From assembly GCA_037179515.1 (NCBI GenBank), contig JAXCGZ010019161.1, positions 1 to 64,000 on the forward strand: 64,000 bases of DNA, written 5' to 3'. The notes beneath the pieces are model-generated. The model saw only the letters and a program-made list of their open reading frames with translations. It had not been told where the DNA came from and searched no databases. A program made the position numbers and the translations under genes. Positions 53,806 to 64,000 of this stretch are shown here, one piece after another. Source of the stretch: Halocaridina rubra. Lineage: Eukaryota; Arthropoda; Malacostraca; Decapoda; Atyidae. The stretch's first letter is position 1; every line of letters starts with the position of its first letter.

Positions 53806-56185
53806 CTGTGAAAGATAGAAAAAAGTGCTGAATCATAATCAACAAATGCTTATCATTAAACAACAAAATTTATGTAAACTTGATAACCAACAAGGATTTA
53901 ATAAATAACATAATTAACTGCTTTTGTAATCCTGCTAACCAGCTGGGATTTTATTACTTAACAGCATAATTAAGTTGTTTAACAACTACCAATCTAATGT
54001 ATAATTAGTTAACATGCTTATCAACAGCAAGTTAACATCTATCAACTACTGTTTTACATCTTCCTTTAAATATGGATATATTTAGATTAGTTGCCAATGT
54101 AAAGACCAATTTCTCTCGATATTTTACTATTACTGGTTGCTAATCTTGATGCCCATTATTATTACAATTATTATTATTATTATTATTATTATTAAGGGTG
54201 AATGTTTATTTTCACACCCCTAGTTAGAAAAAATGAAAAAAAAATATTACAATTGTCTCTTCATACATGGTCAACTGGTTCCATCATTCCCCATGCGAGT
54301 CAGAAATTGTGTATGTTCAAAATCCTCAAATAAAAGTGCTTATACATCAAGATTTCTTATTTACATTAGCCTCAACAGTTTAAATGATGCCTACTTAAAA
54401 CTTTATTTAATATAACCTGAATTTAGGTCAACTTAATATTGCAGTAGTAATTATAATCATAACTCACGTTTTAAGGAAGGAGTTTCCGTATTTAAATAAT
54501 ATTTCCTTATATTCTGACTATAGTATGTATATTCAAAACTGTGCTATTTAAAACAACGTAAGATGTGGGCCCAATGCATCTTTAAGTTTGCTTGGAGTAG
54601 GTCACTCCTGATTGTATCCGATATTTTTTCCATGTTTTGTATTTTCAGTACACATGTTTGGGGTATGAAAGTAAACAACTACCGTTTTTAAAGGTATTGA
54701 TACCATACTATGGTAGAACTTTTACGAGTTCCCTGGATTAACCTTTGCTCTGAAAATATAAGCTAAGCTGAAGCTTTACTTTAGATATACATAGTAAAAA
54801 TGGGTTAAATATTCAATTTTTTACTCCAGGGTAATAAATAAATAAATACAAAATATTAACTAATCTAAGTAGCCTAATCAAACAAAATATTACAATACAG
54901 TATCTAAAAAAAAAAAAAAAATCCCAACAGATGTTAAAGTAAACATTTACCCAACATACAATAACATTCAAATAGCCAATTAACTAATTTCTTTAATTGG
55001 GGGAGAATTAATCATACTAACTCAACAACAGAATACTACAGTTCACGAGATTTTGTCCTAACTGGGGGTGTGAAAGTAAAAATTTAGCCAAATAAGATTG
55101 ACTTCAATTATCAACTCGTTGCCTAATTAGGATGAACTAACTTAACCAGTGGTGAGAGAGTAAAAGTCAAGCCAACTAAAAATTTACATTTCATTTATCA
55201 AGTCATTTCTTAACTCAAGCGAACTAAGTTTAATGGAAATAACCCAACCCAACCCTATCTTATACAAAATTTGACAAGCTAAATGAGGATATAAAAGTAA
55301 AAATATATACCCAAGTAAGAATAATTTTGATTACAAAATCATTTTTTAATTGGGGGAACTGACTTATCAAACCAAACCAAACCTACCCACAACATCCTAA
55401 TAAATTTTCTGTGGTTTCCTTTAAAAATAAGGAAAACATTCATTTTATGAAAAAAATTTATTTCTGAGCTATAACTAACCTAATCTAGCTAACCTAACCT
55501 AACTAGTTTGAAGCTTCACGTATCTTAATAGGGAGAATTTTTATTCCGAGTACTGAAAGGGTGTATAAAACGAAGCTTTACCAAAATTAATACCTTTGAT
55601 TATATCCTAACTTTCAATACCTAAAATATCCCTAAAAAGGCCAAGAAATCACTAAATACAGGCCAAGGTTTCACTACAATCCCACACTTCCTAGTTGGAC
55701 ACCCACGAACAATTTTTTCTCAATTACAAACAATTAAAAAAAGTTACAAACAATTTCTATTCACTTAAACAATCCTTTGTGGTTATTCCCTTAAACAACA
55801 AAAGGAAATCTGAAACGAAACGACCTACTTAATAGCCAGGTGACAGGAAACACAAACAGGAAACGTCTGATGGCCAACAGATGTCAACAAATGAAGATGA
55901 ACACAAGGGAGCTTTGTGTTCATCTCAACTGTTGAGTGAAACACTAAAGGGAGCTTTGTGCTCAAAAGAGCTGATCCTGTTTCGTCCTTTTAAGCCGTTT
56001 TCTTCTTCTTCTTCTTCTTCTTTTCAGCTTTAACCTATTTTTATATGGGGTCGCCGTTGTGAATGAGTCCTTTTAAGCCGTTTTGCTCATTATTATTACA
56101 TGTTATTTCTGAATTAGGCCCGATTTCTTAAACAGTGTAAACCTAGGACACACAAAAGGATTTCATAATCGTATTTGACGCAGTT
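53806..56185. other. Katanin upstream region or 5' UTR intron
   Basis: The first coding exon has an acceptor (tttcacag) 10 nt before the ATG, so a non-coding exon must lie upstream, somewhere in or beyond this AT-rich stretch. I could not place it. Confidence 0.4.
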
Positions 56186-56189
56186 CTGT

Positions 56190-56232
56190 GTATGGCTAGG
56201 ATCCCATTCGAATGGGGATTAATTGTGACATT
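56190..56232 (+). mobile_element. SINE-B tail scrap
   Basis: Only CCCATTCGAATGGGGATTAA and TTGTGACAT remain. Confidence 0.35.
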
Positions 56233-56667
56233 TATACACGAGTCATTTTAAGAGTTAAACTGACGCCATTTTCTTTGTGTGTCTTAGAGCTTTGTTGATA
56301 TTAATCTCATAGAATAAAAATTAAAAATATTTTTTTCTCTAAACAGGTCCATTTCCCATAATAAAATACAGGTAATATTTTAGAATAGCAGTTTGTAATA
56401 AAATTGAGAAAGTTGGTCACAGGAATATAAAATAACAATGGAATGAATAAGAAAATAATCAGTATTAAAAGTATAAATTAGAAAAAACTCGATGTAGATA
56501 AATAAAAAAATATGTATACAAGTAAGTACCACAACGATAAACTTGGAAGAGAGGTACACTTATTTCTAATCCTTTGAGATTTCGGGGTATTATTTTAGTT
56601 ATGGGGATTAATTAAATATACTTATTTACATAAATAGAATAATAGGGAAAATACCCATAAGGGGGTC

Positions 56668-56686
56668 CGGGGGCGATGCCCCCGGT
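56668..56686. repeat. GC-rich hairpin
   Basis: CCGGGGGC-GAT-GCCCCCGG has 8-bp perfect arms in AT-rich surroundings. It is part of a repeat whose flank (GGTTAGGTTAGG) also occurs in shortened form near 25975. Confidence 0.6.
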
Positions 56687-56824
56687 TAGGGAGTACGCTT
56701 TCCCCTAGGTGAGGTGAGGTTAGGTTAGGTTATAAGAGAATAATCCCCTCTTTTAAAAATTTACGGATTTCGGACCTCAAGATATATTTCCAAGAAACAA
56801 CCTTTTTGTCTGTTTGTTTGTTTT

Positions 56825-56905
56825 GCCATTTTGTGTCAATACTAATCTTCATCGTGGGGGTGGATACAGACAGGCTGGAGCTGGGGGAATTAAGACTGAA
56901 GCACA
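56825..56905 (-). mobile_element. SINE-B tail fragment
   Basis: On plus: GGGGGTGGATACAGACAGGC and TGGAGCTGGGGGAATTAAGA. Confidence 0.4.
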
Positions 56906-57129
56906 CACAAAAATATGAGCTAAGCAGCGTACAATTCTAATATATATAATTATTAAGTGTTTATGAAATTACAAAATGGTCGATCTAAAGAAGGACTAAA
57001 AATGGCGCATATATGTTACACTTTCTATATAAATAATAGAAGGTAGACATTATAGTAGGAACAAAAATATCTTATGAGAATCTTACCATATCTCAACAAT
57101 TTTTCAATATTGCTGTACACCTATCAACT

Positions 57130-57265
57130 TAAAATACTCGACTCGAGAGGTGACAGACCCACGATTGAGCCTACCGCAGGGGATTAGGAATGGTAGCCAC
57201 CCTTAATCCCCCAGCTCCAATCTGTCTGTCTCTATCCCTATAATAGGGATTAATTGTGACACATA
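57130..57265 (+). mobile_element. SINE-B copy, head cut
   Basis: CGACTCGAGAGGTGACAGAC, GATTGAGCCTACCGCAGG and the tail. Confidence 0.5.
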
Positions 57266-57381
57266 AGTTAAAATAATAGCTGTAACCACAATTATATACG
57301 GTGTTATATATAAAGGAACTGTTATAAAAACTGGTCTAGGGTGTATGTGGAGAGAAAAACACCTGGTATTTGTAGGTGTTA

Positions 57382-57575
57382 AGGGCGGTTTACACGGTCA
57401 AACGGTTCGTCGAACGCGGTTCGACAGACAAGTGTTTGAAGTGATGTTCGAACGTGTGAACGGGGTATTTGGTTGTCGAACACAGAACATGTTCGACAAC
57501 CAAATACCCCGTTCACACGTTCGAACATCACTTCAAACACTTGTCTGTCGAACCGTTTGACCGTGTAAACCGCCC
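57382..57575. mobile_element. Palindromic MITE, monomer with one arm shortened
   Basis: The same element with TTA at 57379-57381 and 57576-57578. The right arm lacks about 14 bp (GCGTTCGACGAACC) that the left arm keeps, so the arms are asymmetric. Confidence 0.65.
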
Positions 57576-57579
57576 TTAT

Positions 57580-58830
57580 ATGGCTAATCAAGCCAAAACA
57601 CCTGTTTAATAATGACAATTATAGAACAGATGTTCATGAGATGACCATTAAGAAAAAGGTATTTATAAGAAAAGGTTTTTGGTGAATGAAAGAACTATAG
57701 AAATGGAGCAATCAAGACAGACAAATGTTGTTTCAAATTAGCTGAAAAATATAAAAAAAGGGATGTAGAGGGTGAGAGAGATAAGTATAGGAAAAGAGAT
57801 AAGTATAAACATTTAAAAGACAGAAATAAATATACAAAAATACTAATATAATAAACAAAACACAAGAGAGAGAATATATAAAAGAAAATAGAAAACAGTC
57901 AAGTAATAACACATAACAGATGACAAGTGTTCTGACGAAAAAGATAATTACGTTGACAAAATACACACATATGTTCATTCTATATCAGTAGCTGTTGTAT
58001 TTACTGTACTAAGACAGTTGGACTGTGTTGCTATGTGTTAGTACATATATAGAAACTGTGTGGAACTTATTAAAATCAGGCAAGTTTACTTCTGCAAGAG
58101 GTTAGGAGAATAATATTAGAACTTGTATTCCAACTGTGATTTCAATGTTGTTTTAGATTCTTCACCCACGGATGGGTTGAAAGGTCATGAAGGACCCATA
58201 GGGCGGTCGACAGCCGGCACAGGCCCCAACCCCCCACTGTGGTGCCCGGCCACAGCAGTAACCTCCCCAGTAAACAGCTTAAACTCTCTTGTGATTTCAA
58301 GCAATGAAAACTACTGTTGTAGTGAACAGAATTATCATAGCTATCAACACCAGTGCCATTTTTGTCACGACTATTACTATAATCAATAGCATAAAAGCGT
58401 TTGCTGAAATGATAATATACTTTCATAGGTGCTATTTTTATGCTTTAAATTCCTATCAAATTAAATATACACAGAATTAAATAATGTTCATAGAGGTTAA
58501 TACTGCCTTCGAATGCCGTACACGATGGTTTCAATCAACCATCCGAATTAGACTCGCTTGCGAATAGATTTATCGACTCATCTTCAGCTACCTCATCGCT
58601 TATATGGCATGTGAATCTACTCTCATTATCGGACACAGAAATACAGCAGTGAAGAGACCTCTTTGATTTAGCCTTAGGATAGACGACGAGGATGTATCGT
58701 GTGATCAGTAAATGAAAATATTCATTTACAGGATAATTAAAACAAGAAAAACCAAGAATGTTTGATATTATATAACCGAAACAGCAATATAAGTTTTCTA
58801 TATTGAGTTTCGATGCTAGGTCAAGACACA
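57580..58830. other. No recognised gene
   Basis: A-rich sequence (57640-57960), then a GC-richer patch at 58150-58270 that resembles a repeat but was not assigned. Confidence 0.4.
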
Positions 58831-58834
58831 AAAG

Positions 58835-58995
58835 CCACAATCCCCTTTATAAGGGGGGGCTGAGTCAAAGCAAAAAAAAATCACTATAGTGGGTAAAATT
58901 AAACGAATAGGATTTCCAGTCCTTTCGCTCCGACCATTAAGTCGACTTTTACTACACGCAGGGGAATACGGAGAAGGTATTCTCCCCCCCCCAAC
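58835..58995 (-). mobile_element. SINE-F copy, head and tail
   Basis: On plus: CCCCTTTATAAGGGGGGGCT, GAGTCAAAGC, then GTCGACTTTTACTACACGC and GAATACGGAGAAGGTATTC. Confidence 0.45.
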
Positions 58996-59369
58996 AAGTG
59001 GCTTCACTATAATCGCATATGATGGTAAAACAGATGAGTCCCTAGAGAGGCCAATGGCACTATGCCTAACCTAACCTGGATCCATACAATGATCAGCATA
59101 ATATCAAGTCCCTTGAATTTTGATTCGATATATTAGTGGCTCTCGGAGGGGCTATTAACATAAAAATTGTCACATAAAGTACTGTGAGGGAATTTAACAA
59201 GAAAAACAAACGGGAAACATGTAATAATCGCAACATTTTATCATAACATTCAGAAAGAGACCAACGGGAATTTACATGCGAACAGGATTAGAACGTGATT
59301 ATGGCGGACAGACGAGAAAATTATATACCAATGTTACAAGTACCTTACTTAATACAATTATATCCTCCG

Positions 59370-59525
59370 TTTAATGTCACCATTAATTCCTAATATGGGG
59401 GTGGATAGACAGGTTAGAGATGGGGATTACTTTCAAATGTCATTTCTCACGCCGCGCGGTGGGTTGATCGCAGGTCTCTCACATCCAGATTAGAGTACTC
59501 TAACCGTTACGCTCCGCGGTCCCAC
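59370..59525 (-). mobile_element. SINE-B copy with tRNA-like head
   Basis: On plus: GGGGGTGGATAGACAGGTTA and a head complement AACCGTTACGCTCCGCGGTC. Confidence 0.5.
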
Positions 59526-59687
59526 TGTATGACACATTTATAAACACTGGAATTTCCATCTGAAGACTTATGTATTCTTATTTTTGGATGTCAGTGATGA
59601 TATTAATATTATATATGTCGTATACATATAGATAATTAGTAAAGCAGAAAATAAACTACTCGCTGGATAGGGATCGATATTTTGATA

Positions 59688-60067
<380 letters not shown>

Positions 60068-60083
60068 CTGTTTTAATTTCCAG

Positions 60084-60174
60084 AGCCGCGACAGCTCGGT
60101 GGTTACTGGCAGTCGTCATTATGCTTTGGCTGTTTGTGTTAACCACGGCAATTTTATCCATCGATGGCAGTGTG
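60084..60174 (+). CDS. Candidate exon a: hydrophobic signal/anchor segment
   Basis: A strong acceptor (tgttttaatttccag) and donor (GTG|gtatgt) bound 91 bp, i.e. one base plus 30 codons. The reading AATARWLLAVVIMLWLFVLT followed by TAILSIDGSV is a clear hydrophobic anchor or signal peptide. An ATG at 60121 could be the true start. It ends in phase 0, matching the phase-0 acceptor of the exon at 61875. It lies directly between an (AT)n run and a (TATG)n run. The join to the downstream exons is inferred. Confidence 0.4.
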
Positions 60175-60200
60175 GTATGTATGTATGTATGTATGTATGT
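60175..60200. repeat. (GTAT)n
   Basis: Tetranucleotide run starting at the donor of candidate exon a. Confidence 0.85.
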
Positions 60201-60278
60201 GAGACACTTGTGAAAATATGGTGGAATAGCGGTTAATAAGCTATCATAATGTATTCATATTTCTGTAATAGCGTATGT

Positions 60279-60293
60279 TAATAATAATAATAA

Positions 60294-60365
<72 letters not shown>

Positions 60366-60375
60366 TAACAATAAC

Positions 60376-60439
<64 letters not shown>

Positions 60440-60490
60440 TTAATAATAATAATAATAATAACAATAATAATAATAATAATAATAATAATA

Positions 60491-60543
<53 letters not shown>
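60279..60543. repeat. (AAT)n switching to (ATT)n, 265 bp
   Basis: AAT units with a few AAC and AAA variants until about 60490, then ATT units. The switch makes a large foldback. Confidence 0.95.
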
Positions 60544-60637
60544 CATTAAACAATTACCATTAGTTAAGAAGCAGGAGTTAAAAAAGAAAGCAAACCATAC
60601 GTATCATTCTGATGCACGCACGCGCATATTACCTAAT

Positions 60638-60800
60638 TGTATGTATGTATGTATGTATGTGATTACCTAATTGTGATTACCTAATTGTGTTTTTTGTATG
60701 TATGTATGTATGTATGTATGTATGTATGTATGTATGTATGTATGCATGTATGCATGTATGTATATATGTATGTATGCATGTATGTATGTATGTATGTATG
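60638..60800. repeat. (TATG)n with 14-bp tail units inside
   Basis: Two TATG/GTAT runs separated by GATTACCTAATTGT repeated twice. Confidence 0.85.
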
Positions 60801-60911
60801 TTGAAAATCAGGGGATCCAAACTTGGATGAGCAACAATATGCATTTTTATCTGTCGTAATAGCTTAGTCGTTATGATGTTCAACATGTTTTTCGTGGAAT
60901 ATAAACATCAA

Positions 60912-61066
<155 letters not shown>

Positions 61067-61369
61067 ATAGATGGACAGATAGCTTGATATACAAAGAGAG
61101 AGATAGATATAAGATCAAAGACATAAATTACCATGCTTCTGCCCAACTACAAGGTAAATACTGATAGATTCGTCCCAGTAGCCCGAGGCTTCCATATCAA
61201 TGGCAAACGATGGGGAATTTTAGATGAGAGAGACACAAAACTTTTCTCATTTTAGACCTAAAATAACACAAAATATTAAGAAAGGAGAGTCATGGCTTCC
61301 GATAAGAAAAAAGTTTTAATATGTCAGAAATAATCACATAGAAGATGAAAAGGCTGTAAAAAGACGATC

Positions 61370-61419
61370 CGGTTCCGGTTTTACGTCACGGACTCTCTTA
61401 TCTACCAAGGGCTAAGACG
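61370..61419 (-). mobile_element. SINE-A fragment (3' end)
   Basis: CCGGTTTTACGTCACGGACT followed by TCTACCAAGGGCTAAGACGA. About the last 50 bp of the family. Confidence 0.5.
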
Positions 61420-61697
61420 ATCAATTATGATATATTCTTCCAATATGTATCAAACTTTGGATTATGGTTGTTTTATGATACCTGTTCGGTGGTGGTGTGG
61501 GAGCTATTTTAATCCTTATCGAAGTCCAGGGTTATGAAGATACTGTTCCAACACTGACCCCACATATCTAATTGTAATTAGTAAGCCTTATTAAGTTGAC
61601 ACGGACTGTCAACTGCTTGCATACACGTGTTTTAAGTCCCCCCCCCCCACCGTCTGTAATCACCTAATTGTGCTTACGGGAGAGAGCTCTCTGTGTA

Positions 61698-61807
<110 letters not shown>

Positions 61808-61874
61808 TATCTGTGATCTAATACATCAACCGCATCTACTTCAAAGATTTCTTTCTTTTCTAATGTCTGAACAG

Positions 61875-62603
<729 letters not shown>

Positions 62604-62629
62604 GTAAGATTCTTTTAAATAGTTATAAT

Positions 62630-62822
62630 TGAGTAGTTAATTCTCCTGATTAGCTAATACTCCTGAGTAGCTATTACTCTTGAGTAGCTAATGCTTCTGA
62701 GTAGCTATTGCTTCTGAGCAGCTAATACTCCTGAGTAGCTTATGCTCATGAGCAGCTAATACTCATGAGTAGCTTATGCTCCTGAGCAGCTAATACTCCT
62801 GAGTAGCTAATGCTCCTGAGCG
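62630..62822. repeat. 17-bp minisatellite, about 11 units
   Basis: The unit GAGTAGCTAATACTCCT varies at a few positions (GAGCAGC, TTATGCTC). Each unit contains GAGTA...TACTC, a small inverted repeat. Confidence 0.7.
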
Positions 62823-62948
62823 AAGTAACTATACCGGGTTCAGTCCCACCGCAGGCTATTAGGAAGGGCATTCAACATTAATCCCTCAGTTCTAACATGT
62901 CTGTCTCCACCCCAGTTAGCATTGGGGCTATCTATGGCACATAACACG
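62810..62948 (+). mobile_element. SINE-B copy, head lost
   Basis: GGTTCAGTCCCACCGCAGG, then ATTAGGAAGGGCATTCAAC and the tail. It follows the 17-bp minisatellite directly. Confidence 0.5.
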
Positions 62949-63411
62949 GTGCTTATCTTGGAGGATAACGTTAGTTTAAGTTCAAAGTCTTCGGTCGGAT
63001 GCTTTCTCTGCTTATTCGGTCTTGGGACCGGTACCAAAGTGAGCTGGCTATATTCATCAGAGCCAGGATTCCAATTTTATTTTACAATTAGAAGCAGTTC
63101 AGCAGGAGATATATACTAAGGGGTCAGGTTTTAAGTGAGAGTAAATAAACGTAATTCAGGGTATTAGCGAAAAGAACACAAACATGATCTCATGTTCGAT
63201 TCCCCGAGAGGCTTATGTAATATCTGGTCACTACACTATATATGAGGACGAGAAGGAGAGGGCAATATCGTCCCTAAAGTTGTAGCCTGTGTCAACTATC
63301 TCATACATGGAGTCATTGAGTGTACAATATATTCCATTGCTCAGACTTCGATACGGCTATTACTGTTAACCCTTCAGTTCACATTATTCCAAATTTATAA
63401 AACAGACCGTA

Positions 63412-63592
63412 AATCCTTATGTAAGGGGATGACATAGTCTGAACACACAGCTATTAAGGCTCTGGTTTGAGTTTTCCTACCAGAGCCTCCTCGTATCCAT
63501 ATAGAAGGATTCCCACTTCCCTCACAATGCTCAATTTATATGACTTTTATGACACTCAGGTAAACACGGGGGCGGTATTCTTGTCTATCTCC
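63412..63592 (-). mobile_element. SINE-F copy, head and tail
   Basis: On plus: CCTTATGTAAGGGGATGAC, AGTCTGAACACACAG, then ATGACTTTTATGACACTCAG and GGGGGCGGTATTC. Confidence 0.45.
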
Positions 63593-63610
63593 ACAGAAAG
63601 AAATGAGAAA

Positions 63611-63760
<150 letters not shown>

Positions 63761-64000
63761 CAAAATACGAGTAAGAGACCAAATAAATATTAAGAGACAC
63801 ATATAAATATAGGATTAAGCTGGAATATAGCTTAAAAGCTGGAGAAAAGCTTAAAAGCTTGGCTATAGTAGAGGAAAAGTTCAAGGCATTTGAGTCTGCA
63901 TATTAGGAGAATGAGGAACAAAAGAGGCAGTTAGAGCGCATAAATACATTAAAATCTGTACGGAAAATTTGACAGTGAAACACAATGATTCGGCTTTACG

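Overview
This window is animal nuclear DNA, most likely from a decapod crustacean. That assignment is an inference from intron-split arthropod-like genes, a very high load of (AT)n, (GA)n and (AAT)n microsatellites, and tRNA- and 5S-headed SINEs; the species cannot be named. No operon, CRISPR array, phage or bacterial insertion sequence is present.

Three housekeeping genes can be read exon by exon with GT..AG introns and consistent phase. NAA50 (minus strand, coding 26577 to 15815, 4 exons, 157 aa) is an N-terminal acetyltransferase. ATP6V1A (plus strand, coding 28577 to 39206, 9 exons, 622 aa) is V-ATPase catalytic subunit A. A katanin p60 A-like 1 gene (minus strand, coding 53795 to 45986, 10 exons, 520 aa) encodes a microtubule-severing AAA ATPase. 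NAA50 and ATP6V1A are head to head, about 1.9 kb apart, with CRE/bZIP-like motifs near both 5' ends. Less certain genes are an unknown coiled-coil N-terminal exon (minus, 8344 to 7823), an unknown membrane or secreted protein fragment in three candidate exons (plus, 60084 to 62603, running off the right edge), and one orphan candidate exon (minus, 42124 to 41970).

Everything else is repeats. 1 to 7.7 kb: SINE-A copies, palindromic MITEs, a 42-bp minisatellite and long SSRs. 7.8 to 10.9 kb: the coiled-coil exon, LINE 3' ends and a hybrid 5S/tRNA SINE. 10.9 to 15.8 kb: mostly unrecognised sequence. 15.8 to 28.4 kb: NAA50 with TE-filled introns. 28.4 to 39.8 kb: ATP6V1A, with an internally deleted LTR retroelement in intron 1. 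39.8 to 41.6 kb: a decayed RTE-like LINE. 45.9 to 53.8 kb: katanin. 56 to 64 kb: repeats, dense SSRs and the partial membrane-protein gene.

I found no convincing new multi-gene system. The most interesting material is the structure of the repeats: a hybrid-head SINE, SINE families that share tails but swap heads, a TTA-flanked perfectly palindromic MITE with a fused dimer, a SINE flanked by a 49-bp direct repeat, and microsatellites that start exactly at TE ends. Family names SINE-A, B, D, E and F are local labels for this window.
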